A stretch of DNA of 55,484 bases from Streptomyces sp. MH60 (GTDB lineage Bacteria; Actinomycetota; Actinomycetes; Streptomycetales; Streptomycetaceae). Below the pieces are notes generated by a model. The model ran no database searches, had not been told where the DNA came from, and saw nothing but the letters and a program-made list of their open reading frames with translations. The translations under genes were made by a program, and so were the position numbers. The stretch spans positions 1-55,484 of the forward strand of contig NZ_MULI01000046.1 in assembly GCF_002939385.1 (NCBI RefSeq), given 5' to 3'. Below are positions 43,272-51,366 of the stretch, piece after piece (position 1 is the stretch's first letter; each line of letters opens with the position of its first letter).

Positions 43272-43551
43272 GACATCTCCCTTTCTCAGGGTTGTCCGTT
43301 GTGTCCCAGGCCACAGCTCATCAGACCCGGGGGGCCGATGACAAGGGTCGACGGGCAAATGGTTTAGACCTGTCCTGGCCGCCGCCTGCCGCCGCGCCGC
43401 CTTCGTGGTCCGTGGTCACCCGTACCCACGGAAGCCGACGACGCGGGGTTCAGTGTGTGTAATGCCTCTCACACCGGCCCGCGCCGCGGCTCACCGGGAC
43501 CGCACCCGGCCGGAGGGGCCGGAGGGGCCGGAGGGTCGGACGGTCCGGAGG

Positions 43552-46002
43552 TCAGCCGGTCGGGTTCGGCTCCCGCACGAGCTCGAACACGTCGCCGTCC
43601 GCGTCCTCGGACAGCAGGTACGACTGCGCCTCGCCGACGTGGAAGTACATGCCGTGCAGCTCCAGGTCTCCGGCGCCCAGTGCCCGGGCCACCGACTCGT
43701 GGGCGCGCAGGTGCTCCAGCTGCTGGACCACGTTGGCCAGGCACAGCCGCTCGGCGGCATCGGCGGGCGCGCGTCCGGCCAGCCGGGGCCGGGCGCGGTC
43801 GTCCCCGCCTGTGTCCGCGGGCGCGCGCTCCAGGCTCGGCACCCCGTGCCGCAGCCATCGCTGGAGAGGGGTGCGCGCGCCCCCGGGGTCGGCGCCGAGC
43901 AGCGCCTGCATCGCCCCGCACCCGGAGTGTCCGCACACCGTGAGGGACCGCACCTTCAGCACGTCCACCGCGTACTCGATCGCGGCGGCCACCGAGTCGT
44001 CGCCGCTCTCCTCGCCGGGCAGCGGCACGAAGTTGCCGACGTTGCGCACCACGAAGAGGTCGCCGGGGCCACTGGAGGTGATCATCGACGTGACCACCCG
44101 CGAGTCGGCGCAGGTCAGGAACAGCTGGGAGGGCTGCTGGCCTTCCCGGGCCAGCCGGGCCAGTTCGCGGCGCATCAGCGGGGTGGTGTTGCGGTGGAAC
44201 GCGCTGATGCCACGGGCGAGTTCGTGTCCGGGGGGTCCGTCGGGTGTGCCGGGCGCACGGGAAGCCCCGGTCGCACCGCGGGCGTTCGGGCCGGTCGCGG
44301 TGCCGGAGGACCCGTCGGGGGAGCTGCCGGGGGATCTGCCCGTGGCGGCCTGTCGGTGCTCGCCGGACGCCGGTGCCTTCGGTGGGCGCTCGCACTGGTG
44401 GTTGCGCCAGGGTGTCCAGGGGCGGCAGCGGCAGCCGTCCATCTCGGCCGGTTCGGAGATGCGGGTGCCGGGCCGGCGGCCGGTGATGTCGACGGAGCCG
44501 CCGTGCGCGGTGTGCGTCTTCTGCCAGTCCTGGAGCGTCTCGTACGCCGCGTGGTCCATGAAGGACCCGTCCAGCTCCACGACGGCGTCCGCCTCGTGGG
44601 GCACTTGGTGCAGGATCCGGCTGAGCCGCGGCACGGCGAGGAAGGTCAACTGCCCCCGTACGTGTACGTGGTGGACTCCCTCCATGTCGTCGTGGGTGAT
44701 CCGGGTGCGGGTGAGGCGGTGCAGGGCGACGCCGACGGCGACGGCGATGCCGAGCGCGACGCCCTCCAGTACGCCGAGGAACACCACGCCGCAGGTGGTG
44801 ACCGCGTAGACCAGCACCTCGCGGTGGCGCGTCACCGTACGAATGTGGTTCAGCGACACCATCTTGAGGCCGACGGCCATGACCAGGGCGGCGAGCGAGG
44901 CGAGCGGGATGAGCTCCAGGGCCGGGACCATCAGCAGCGCGGCGATCACTACGAGAACGCCGTGCAGCATCGTGGAGTTCCGGCTGACGGCACCCGCCGC
45001 CACGTTCGCGGAACTGCGCACGGCCACACCGGCGACGGGCAGCCCCCCGAGCGACCCGGAGACGATGTTGGCGGCGCCCTGGCCGAGCAGTTCGCGGTCG
45101 AGGTCGCAACGCTTGACGCGGCCGGTGAGCGCGGGCCGGGCGGCGACCAGCTTGTCCACGGCGACCGCCCCGAGCAGGGACTGCACACTGCACACCAGCG
45201 TGGTGGTGAGGACGGCGGCGACGAGACCGAGCACCGGTCCTTCGGGCAGCGAGGCCAGGGCGTGACTGCTCCAGGACGGCAGGTCGACCTTGGGCAGGCG
45301 GAGCCCGGTGAGGGCGGCGACCGCGGTGGCACCGGCGACGGCGACCAGGGCGGCGGGCAGCTTGCCCAGGATCTCGCCGGCCCGGCCGGGGATGCGGGGC
45401 CAGAGCAGCAGGAGGGTCAGGGTCAGCACGCTCACGGCCACGTCGGCGGGGTGGAGGCCGGCCAACTGGGCGGGCAGTGCGACCAGGTTGTCGGGCACGG
45501 AGCTCTGCGGGGTGCCGCCGAGGACGATGTGCAGCTGTGCGACGGCGATGGTGACGCCGATGCCGGCGAGCATGCCGTGCACGATGGCGGGGCTCACGGC
45601 GAGCGCCGAGCGCGCCACGCGCAGGCAGCCGAGCCCCAGTTGGGCGATCCCGGCGAGAACGGTGATGGCACAGGTCGTACGCCAGCCGTAGTGCTGGATG
45701 AGGTCGGCGGTGACCACGGTGAGTCCGGCGGCGGGACCGCTGACCTGGAGCGGGCAGCCGCCGATGCGTCCGGCGACGATTCCGCCCACGGCGGCGGCGA
45801 CGAGGCCGGCCTGGAGGGGGGCGCCGGTGGCGAGGGCGATGCCCAGGGAGAGGGGCAGGGCGATCAGGAACACCGCGACGGCGGCCGAGACGTCGGCGCC
45901 CGCGAGGCGGAAGCGCCGGGGGCCGCCAGGCGGCGGGCTGTGGGGTGGGTGGACGTGCTTGGTCCGGGCCGAATCGGCGCGGGCGGGGACGCAGGCTGAC
46001 AT
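43552..46002 (-). CDS. SulP anion transporter fused to beta-carbonic anhydrase
   Basis: 816 residues from an ATG after AGGAGA. Residues ~35-420 are the SulP membrane domain (Pro-Leu-Ser-Leu-Gly-Ile-Ala; Gln-Val-Ser-Gly-Pro-Ala-Ala-Gly). A STAS-like domain follows at about 430-510, then a ~70-residue low-complexity linker. The C-terminal beta-carbonic anhydrase has Cys-Ala-Asp-Ser-Arg and His-Ser-Gly-Cys, so all zinc ligands are kept. Such fusions occur in actinobacteria and probably couple bicarbonate (or sulfate) uptake to CO2/bicarbonate interconversion. It stands alone with a 255-bp AT-richer leader. Confidence 0.92.
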   Translation of the reverse strand: MSACVPARADSARTKHVHPPHSPPPGGPRRFRLAGADVSAAVAVFLIALPLSLGIALATGAPLQAGLVAAAVGGIVAGRIGGCPLQVSGPAAGLTVVTADLIQHYGWRTTCAITVLAGIAQLGLGCLRVARSALAVSPAIVHGMLAGIGVTIAVAQLHIVLGGTPQSSVPDNLVALPAQLAGLHPADVAVSVLTLTLLLLWPRIPGRAGEILGKLPAALVAVAGATAVAALTGLRLPKVDLPSWSSHALASLPEGPVLGLVAAVLTTTLVCSVQSLLGAVAVDKLVAARPALTGRVKRCDLDRELLGQGAANIVSGSLGGLPVAGVAVRSSANVAAGAVSRNSTMLHGVLVVIAALLMVPALELIPLASLAALVMAVGLKMVSLNHIRTVTRHREVLVYAVTTCGVVFLGVLEGVALGIAVAVGVALHRLTRTRITHDDMEGVHHVHVRGQLTFLAVPRLSRILHQVPHEADAVVELDGSFMDHAAYETLQDWQKTHTAHGGSVDITGRRPGTRISEPAEMDGCRCRPWTPWRNHQCERPPKAPASGEHRQAATGRSPGSSPDGSSGTATGPNARGATGASRAPGTPDGPPGHELARGISAFHRNTTPLMRRELARLAREGQQPSQLFLTCADSRVVTSMITSSGPGDLFVVRNVGNFVPLPGEESGDDSVAAAIEYAVDVLKVRSLTVCGHSGCGAMQALLGADPGGARTPLQRWLRHGVPSLERAPADTGGDDRARPRLAGRAPADAAERLCLANVVQQLEHLRAHESVARALGAGDLELHGMYFHVGEAQSYLLSEDADGDVFELVREPNPTG

Positions 46003-46257
46003 GTTCCCGTCTCCTGAGGGTCCGTTCGATTACAGCGAGTAAATGAATGGTAATTCAGAGTAAAGAAGAGGCATAGGTTTTTAGCGCGAATGGAGTAACG
46101 CCCCGGGCATTCGGGTGGATCAGTTATTTCATCGGCTTGTCGTACTAATTCCTTCTCATTTCCGTGTCACCTTGACGGCGCTGACGGCACGGCCCGGCTC
46201 AGCACCCGACATCGCCTAGTCGGCGTTGGCCCGAGAGAAGGAAGAAGGTGGGCGGAC
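46003..46257. other. AT-richer divergent promoter region
   Basis: 255 bp between the SulP-carbonic anhydrase and the lipoprotein gene, with an unusually low GC stretch at 46030-46165 (for example ATGGTAATTCAGAGTAAAGA). It is a likely double promoter; no motif could be assigned securely. Confidence 0.5.
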
Positions 46258-47553
46258 ATGGCCGCCACCCGCAGGATGGCCTCCCACAGGATGGCCGCGC
46301 GCGCCGTGGTCGCCGCGATCTGCGCCGCGTCGCTCGCCGGTTGCGCGATCGACAACGGCACCGGTTCCGGCGAGGGGACTCAAGGTCCGGAGAAGGAAAA
46401 GGGGAAAGCGGCACCGGCGCCCAAGAACGCGGTCCGGCTGATCGGTGACGGTTCCACCGCGTACGCCGGGGCCCAGCCGCACCTGCCCCGCCCCGAACGC
46501 CTCAAGCCGGGCCAGAAGCCCCCGCAGTTCGTGGTGTTCTCGTGGGACGGCGCGGGCGAGGACAGTCAGAAACTGTTCTCCCACTTCCGCGAAGTGGCCA
46601 AGGAGAACAACGCCACGATGACGTACTTCCTGAGCGGCGTGTACATGCTGCCGACCGAGAAGGGGGATCTGTACAGCCCTCCCCAGCACTCCCCGGGCCG
46701 CTCCGACATCGGCTTCAACGACGAGCAGGGCATCGCCGACACCGTGAAGCAGCTGCGGCTGGCGTGGCAGGAGGGCAACGAGATCGGCACCCACTTCAAC
46801 GGGCACTTCTGCGGCGCCGGCGGCGGCGTCGGGGAATGGTCCGTCGAGGAGTGGAAGGAGGAGATCAGCCAGGCCAAGCAGTTCGTGAAGACCTGGAAGA
46901 CCAACACCGGGATGAAGAACGCGGCGCCCCTGCCCTTCGACTACGACAAGGAGCTGATCGGTGCCCGCACTCCGTGCCTGGAGGGCCAGAAGAACTTCAT
47001 GAAGGCCGCGAGCCAGATGGGCTTCCGCTACGACAGCAGCGGGGTGAACAACCAGGTCTGGCCGTCGAAGAAGGAAGGCCTGTGGGACCTGTCGATGCAG
47101 CTCGTGCCGTTCCCCGGCCACTCCTACGAGCAGCTCACCATGGACTACAACTACATGGTCAACCAGTCCGGCACCGCCACCCAGGGTGACCCCGCCAAGC
47201 GCGAGTTCTGGGGCGACCAGATGCGTGACAGCCTGCTCAAGGGCTTCGAGCGGGCCTACGACGGGAACCGCGCGCCCCTGATCATCGGCAACCACTTCGA
47301 GTCCTGGAACGGCGGCACCTACATGCGCGCCGTGGAGGAGGTCGTCGAGACGGTGTGCACCAAGGAGGAGGTGCGCTGCGTCTCCTTCCGGCAGCTCGCG
47401 GACTGGCTGGACGCCCAGGACCCCAAGGTGCTGAAGAAGCTGCGCACCCTCGGTGTGGGTGAGGCTCCCGACAAGGGCTGGGCGTCCTTCCTTTCGGCCG
47501 CGCCCGCACCGGCCCCGAAGGGCGTGCCCGGGGCGCCGGCCGCCAAGCGGTAG
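46258..47553 (+). CDS. Lipoprotein with polysaccharide-deacetylase-like domain
   Basis: 431 residues. A signal peptide ends in the lipobox Leu-Ala-Gly-Cys at about 29, so the protein is predicted to be lipid-anchored outside the membrane. A Lys/Gly/Pro-rich linker follows. The core resembles a NodB-type domain: Phe-Ser-Trp-Asp-Gly (metal Asp), Glu-Ile-Gly-Thr-His-Phe-Asn-Gly-His (two His) and Gly-Ala-Arg-Thr-Pro (catalytic-base region). It may remove acetyl groups from cell-wall or glycan polymers; the substrate is inferred only. The C-terminal tail is Ala/Pro-rich. Confidence 0.85.
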   Translation: MAATRRMASHRMAARAVVAAICAASLAGCAIDNGTGSGEGTQGPEKEKGKAAPAPKNAVRLIGDGSTAYAGAQPHLPRPERLKPGQKPPQFVVFSWDGAGEDSQKLFSHFREVAKENNATMTYFLSGVYMLPTEKGDLYSPPQHSPGRSDIGFNDEQGIADTVKQLRLAWQEGNEIGTHFNGHFCGAGGGVGEWSVEEWKEEISQAKQFVKTWKTNTGMKNAAPLPFDYDKELIGARTPCLEGQKNFMKAASQMGFRYDSSGVNNQVWPSKKEGLWDLSMQLVPFPGHSYEQLTMDYNYMVNQSGTATQGDPAKREFWGDQMRDSLLKGFERAYDGNRAPLIIGNHFESWNGGTYMRAVEEVVETVCTKEEVRCVSFRQLADWLDAQDPKVLKKLRTLGVGEAPDKGWASFLSAAPAPAPKGVPGAPAAKR

Positions 47554-47604
47554 CGCCGGGCCGCCGGGCGCCCCGGAGGGTACGAGGGCGCGGTGACCCA
47601 CAGG

Positions 47605-48585
47605 TCACGCGGGGGCGGCGACCTCCTCGCCGAGCACGAAACCGGGGTCGACCTGCGCGGCCAGGTCGTCCCCGGTGCGCTCGTTGCCCCAACTGGCGGC
47701 GTTCTTCAGGTGGAAGTGGACCATCTGGCGGGTGTAGCGCTCCCAGTCCCGCAGCGCGTACGTCGCGTCGACGGCCGTGTGCAGCGCGCGCAGCGCCCGG
47801 CCGTTGGCCTCCTCCAGGAGCTCGAACCGGGGCGGGCGGCCCTTCTCCATGGCGCGCACCCAGTCCGAGTGCCCGACGGTGACCAGCAGGTCGTCCCCGA
47901 CCTGGTCGCGCAGGAAGTCGAGGTCGTCCTGGCCCTGCACCTTGTTGCCGACGACCTTCAGGGTGACGCCGAAGTCGCGGGCGTACTCCTTGTACTGGCG
48001 GTAGACGGAGACCCCCTTCCGGGTCGGCTCGGCGACGAGGAACGTGATGTCGAAGCGGGTGAACATGCCGGAGGCGAACGAGTCCGAGCCGGCGGTCATG
48101 TCCACCACGACGTACTCGTCCCGGCCGTCGACCAGGTGGTTGAGGCACAGCTCCACCGCTCCGGTCTTGGAGTGGTAGCAGGCGACTCCCAGGTCGGCGT
48201 CCGTGAAGGGCCCGGTGACCATCAAACGGACGGCCCCGCCGTCGAGTTCCACCGGCCGGGCGCAGGCGTCGTAGACCGGGTTGTCCTCGCGCACCCGCAG
48301 CAGACGTGAGCCCTCGCCGGGCGGCGTCGTCTTGATCATTTTCTCGGCGGAGGCGATCCGCGGATTGCTGCCGCGCAGATGGTCCTTGATCAGCGGGAGG
48401 TGCTCGCCCATCGCGGGCAGCCCGGCCGCCTCCGCGTCGTCGAGGCCCAGCGCGGCCCCCAGGTGCTGGTTGATGTCGGCGTCGATCGCGACGACGGGTG
48501 CGCCGGTGGCGGCGAGATGGCGGACGAACAGGGAGGACAGGGTGGTCTTGCCGCTGCCGCCCTTCCCGACGAAAGCAATTTTCAT
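47605..48585 (-). CDS. CooC/MinD-type P-loop ATPase
   Basis: 326 residues from the ATG at 48585 (a GTG two codons earlier is possible). It starts Lys-Ile-Ala-Phe-Val-Gly-Lys-Gly-Gly-Ser-Gly-Lys-Thr-Thr, the deviant Walker A of the MinD/CooC group, then Ala-Ile-Asp-Ala-Asp-Ile-Asn-Gln-His. Val-Val-Val-Asp-Met-Thr-Ala-Gly-Ser-Asp is the switch II. CooC proteins insert nickel into CO dehydrogenase, but no such enzyme is nearby, so the role is open. It is divergent from the Fic-like gene, with 111 bp between them. Confidence 0.85.
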   Translation of the reverse strand: MKIAFVGKGGSGKTTLSSLFVRHLAATGAPVVAIDADINQHLGAALGLDDAEAAGLPAMGEHLPLIKDHLRGSNPRIASAEKMIKTTPPGEGSRLLRVREDNPVYDACARPVELDGGAVRLMVTGPFTDADLGVACYHSKTGAVELCLNHLVDGRDEYVVVDMTAGSDSFASGMFTRFDITFLVAEPTRKGVSVYRQYKEYARDFGVTLKVVGNKVQGQDDLDFLRDQVGDDLLVTVGHSDWVRAMEKGRPPRFELLEEANGRALRALHTAVDATYALRDWERYTRQMVHFHLKNAASWGNERTGDDLAAQVDPGFVLGEEVAAPA

Positions 48586-48696
48586 GTTCACCAAGCGTAG
48601 TGGCTCGATAGCTGTAGGTGGCATGCGAGGCGGGTGAGGGGTGAAGAAGACCACTCATTCGTGGGGTGCGGCGCCGGGTTGCGTAGGGTCTTACTC

Positions 48697-49521
48697 ATGA
48701 GTACGACAGGCGCGAACGCCGATCCGCTCGCGGCCCTGGGCGCCCTGCCCGGCGTGGCCGAGTCCGTGGAGTCCGTACGCACGGCCGTGGACCGCGTCTA
48801 CGGCCACCGGGTCATGCGGCGCCGCAGCAACGAGATCACCTCCGAAGCGGCACTGCGCGGCGCCCGGGGCTCGGCGGCGCTGTCCGGGGCGGACTGGGCC
48901 CTGGAGGAGGTGCGCCGGCGCAGCGACTTCAGCGGCGACGGCGACGCGCGCGCGGTGGGCGCCGCGCTGCGACTGACCGCGGAGGCGGGACAGCTGCTGT
49001 CCATCTGGCGCCAGTCGCCGCTGCGGGTGCTGGCCCGGCTGCACCTGGTGGCGGCCGCGGACAAGGCCGACGAGGTGGGGCGCCCGCGCCGGCCGGGCGA
49101 GCCGGTGGACGAACCGCTCGTCGAGCTGCCGCTGCCGGACGCCGAGGAGGCGCACGGCCGCCTGGACGGCCTGGCCGCGCTGGTCGCGGCCGGCGGTTCG
49201 GCACCGGCGCTGGTGACGGCCGCCGTGGTGCACGGGGAACTCCTGGCGCTGCGCCCCTTCGCCTCGCACAACGGACTGGTCGCGCGCGCCGCGGAGCGCA
49301 TCGTCCTGGTCGGCAGCGGACTGGACCCCAAGTCGGTGTGCCCGGCCGAGGTCGGCCACGCCGAGCTGGGGCGCGCGGCCTATCTCACGGCGCTCGACGG
49401 CTACGTCTCCGGAACGCCGGAGGGCATGGCCGCCTGGATCGCGCACTGCGGCAGGGCCGTCGCGCTGGGCGCACGCGAGTCGACGGCGGTCTGCGAGGCT
49501 CTCCAGCGCGGGGCGGCGTAG
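48697..49521 (+). CDS. Fic-like domain protein with degenerate active site
   Basis: 274 residues. The all-helical pattern (Ala-Leu-Ser-Gly-Ala-Asp-Trp-Ala-Leu-Glu-Glu-Val; Ala-Val-Val-His-Gly-Glu-Leu-Leu-Ala-Leu) and the Arg-Pro-Phe-Ala-Ser-His-Asn-Gly-Leu-Val-Ala-Arg segment align with the Fic motif His-Pro-Phe-x-x-Gly-Asn-Gly-x-x-Arg. The catalytic His is replaced by Arg, and Gly-Asn-Gly by His-Asn-Gly. AMP transfer by the usual chemistry is therefore unlikely. It may act as a binding or regulatory protein. It is followed by a perfect hairpin. Confidence 0.75.
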   Translation: MSTTGANADPLAALGALPGVAESVESVRTAVDRVYGHRVMRRRSNEITSEAALRGARGSAALSGADWALEEVRRRSDFSGDGDARAVGAALRLTAEAGQLLSIWRQSPLRVLARLHLVAAADKADEVGRPRRPGEPVDEPLVELPLPDAEEAHGRLDGLAALVAAGGSAPALVTAAVVHGELLALRPFASHNGLVARAAERIVLVGSGLDPKSVCPAEVGHAELGRAAYLTALDGYVSGTPEGMAAWIAHCGRAVALGARESTAVCEALQRGAA

Positions 49522-49899
49522 GGCGAACGACGCGCTGTCCGGCGGACGGGACAGATGGGACAGAGACAGGACAGAAATGCGGCGGTACGAGTGCTCGTAC
49601 CGCCGCTGGCACGACCACCGGGGTACCAAGCGTCCTCGAAATATGCCCATCAGGTCGGGAACTTCGCCCGTCACCTGGTGCGGCTGGCCCGTAATCGACG
49701 GGTCGACGTCGCGTGGGTGCCCGGTGTCCGTGCTCGGTCCGTGGGGCCAAATGCGTGTTGAAGGCGATCCTTTCGGATGTCCTTGGTCTCGCGGGCCGTT
49801 GAGTCCTTTGTACTACCGGGCCCCAGTAAGCGGAAGCCCTCGCCGCACTTCTTTACTTTTGCGCTCATACGCGCGTGAAAGGGGCAGTCGGGTGGCCGG
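49522..49899. other. Intergenic region with a terminator and a low-GC tail
   Basis: 378 bp between the Fic-like gene and the convergent HAD gene. The first part holds the hairpin at 49579-49606. 49730-49865 drops in GC. On the minus strand there is a 65-codon ORF at 49671-49868 (Met-Ser-Ala-Lys-Val-Lys-Lys), which has two TTA codons, mixed third positions and no ribosome site, and lies directly after the HAD stop. A structured RNA or a 3' UTR is as likely as a gene. Confidence 0.4.
49579..49606 (+). terminator. Perfect hairpin after the Fic-like gene
   Basis: GCGGCGGTACGAG and CTCGTACCGCCGC form a 13-bp perfect stem with a TG turn, 57 bp after the stop at 49521. No U-tract follows. Confidence 0.7.
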
Positions 49900-50757
49900 T
49901 CAGGCGGCCGTGGACCGCCGTCGGCTCGCGTACCAGACGAGGCCCGCGGTGGCCGCCGCGGCTCCTATCGCGGCGGCGGCGACGAGCGCGGGCCGCGGCG
50001 GCACGGAGAACCCCCCGATCCGCTGCTTGAGCCGCACCGGGCGGTGGAAGTCGAGAATCGGCCACTCGCGCGCGAGGGCCTCCCGGCGCAGCGCCCGGTC
50101 CGGGTTGACCGCGTGGGGGTGGCCGACGGCCTCCAGCATCGGCAGGTCGGTCGCCGAGTCGCTGTAGGCGTAGCAGCGGGACAGGTCGTACCCCTCGGAG
50201 GCGGCCAGCTCCCGGATCGCCTCCGCCTTGGTCGGGCCGTACGCGTAGTACTCCACCTCTCCGGTGAAGCAGCCGTCGTCACCCACGATCATGCGGGTCG
50301 CCACCACCCGGTCCGCACCGAGCAGCTCGCCGATCGGCTCGACGACCTCGGCGCCCGACGTGGAGACGATCACCACGTCGCGGCCCGCGGTGTGGTGCTC
50401 CTCGATCAGGGAGGCCGCCTCGTCGTAGATGATCGGGTCGATCAGGTCGTGCAGGGTCTCGGCGACCAGCTCCTTGACCAACTGGACGTTCCACCCGCGG
50501 CACAGCGCGGAGAGGTACTCGCGCATCCGCTCCATCTGGTCGTGGTCGGCACCGCCGGCGAGGAAGACGAACTGGGCATATGCGGTACGCAACACAGCCC
50601 TGCGGTTGATCAGCCCGCCTTGGTAGAACGACTTGCTGAACGTGAGCGTGCTCGACTTCGCAATGACCGTCTTGTCCAGGTCAAAGAAGGCCGCCGTGCG
50701 GGGCGTGGAGTGAGGCGCGGAGTGGGGCAAGGAGTGGTTTTCCACAACCCTGAGCAT
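49900..50757 (-). CDS. HAD-family (SerB-like IB subfamily) phosphatase with C-terminal membrane anchor
   Basis: 285 residues. Phe-Phe-Asp-Leu-Asp-Lys-Thr is motif I with the nucleophile Asp; Val-Ile-Val-Ser-Thr-Ser is motif II, and Ala-Tyr-Ser-Asp-Ser-Ala-Thr-Asp-Leu-Pro is motif III/IV. A C-terminal hydrophobic helix (about 255-275) would hold it at the membrane. Streptomyces homologues are often labelled as linked to morphological differentiation. It is divergent from the 6C RNA and the ssd-tad operon, an arrangement also seen in mycobacteria (family knowledge). Confidence 0.9.
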   Translation of the reverse strand: MLRVVENHSLPHSAPHSTPRTAAFFDLDKTVIAKSSTLTFSKSFYQGGLINRRAVLRTAYAQFVFLAGGADHDQMERMREYLSALCRGWNVQLVKELVAETLHDLIDPIIYDEAASLIEEHHTAGRDVVIVSTSGAEVVEPIGELLGADRVVATRMIVGDDGCFTGEVEYYAYGPTKAEAIRELAASEGYDLSRCYAYSDSATDLPMLEAVGHPHAVNPDRALRREALAREWPILDFHRPVRLKQRIGGFSVPPRPALVAAAAIGAAAATAGLVWYASRRRSTAA

Positions 50758-50849
50758 AGGCGCAGCCCATTCGGCGTAAGGTGGGGCGCGTGGGTTTGCC
50801 TGAGAAGGCTCTCGGGTACACCATGGAAGTCACGGATCGTTCGCGACCG

Positions 50850-51001
50850 TGCTAACCCGGTCCGACTCCTCCCCCCCCGAGTCGGCCGTGGAGACGACCC
50901 CCGCTCTCCCCCCCGGCGGGGGTCGTCGCATGTCCGGGTGGGTTTTCTCGCTCTTTCCATGACCTGGGCCCCGCGCCGTGCCGGCGCGGGGCCCAGGTTT
51001 T
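50850..51001 (+). ncRNA. 6C RNA (two C-loop hairpins plus terminator)
   Basis: Hairpin 1 (50862-50885) has CCGACTC/GAGTCGG arms and a loop with eight consecutive C. Hairpin 2 (50893-50927) has a 12-bp stem GACGACCCCCGC/GCGGGGGTCGTC and a loop with seven C. This matches the 6C motif, a small RNA conserved across actinobacteria, defined by two stems whose loops hold at least six C. A 17-bp terminator with a T-run follows. Position upstream of ssd/tad and next to a HAD gene is the same as for mycobacterial B11/6C (my recollection). C-rich loops can pair with the G-rich ribosome sites of target mRNAs. The 5' end is uncertain: TTGCCT at 50796 and TACACC at 50817 are possible promoter elements. Confidence 0.85.
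50962..50998 (+). terminator. 17-bp terminator of the 6C RNA
   Basis: Perfect 17-bp arms (ACCTGGGCCCCGCGCCG and its complement) around a 3-nt loop, followed by TTTT. It lies between divergent genes, which only makes sense if a short transcript ends here, supporting the RNA gene. Confidence 0.85.
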
Positions 51002-51366
51002 GTCGCCACCCATTCGGCTACGCAGCGTAGTTGCCGGACTGCCCTGCGGGAGTCGCACGCGGGGTGGAACGGGGCCGGGGGAGGCTCACCGGTTCGAGTG
51101 AGTCGATATTCACAACCGTCGAGTTGTCCACAGTTTTTGACCAAGATCCACACGATTTCCCGGATCGCTGCACCGTGATTCCCACGCGTCCGGGCCGTGC
51201 CGAGTTCCACGGCTGGATCTGTTTGCCGGACGCGTGCTGCGAGCCGCTCGTGCGGAGACCGGTTTCCGGTTCTTCGGGCGGCCGCGAATCGCGGGGCCGC
51301 GGCGGCTGCGCGAGACCACGAGACACCGGGCGCGACCGCGGGAGCCGCGCCGAAGGGGGAAAGGCC

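Larger units (their letters stand above)
50758..51366. other. Promoter/RNA region between the HAD gene and ssd
   Basis: 609 bp without a protein gene. It holds the 6C RNA (about 50850-51001) and its terminator. Beyond them, 51030-51366 contains an AT-rich patch and a TTGTCCACA box at 51124-51132, next to a run of T. The ssd ribosome site GGGGGAAAGG precedes its ATG at 51367. A long open frame from 51031 continues into ssd but begins in non-conserved sequence and is not accepted as the start. Confidence 0.6.

Noticed and set aside
47592..47608. GTGACC-CACA-GGTCAC palindrome between the lipoprotein and CooC-like genes as an operator
   Set aside because: It overlaps the 3' end of the CooC-like gene in a convergent region, where a weak terminator is more likely than an operator.
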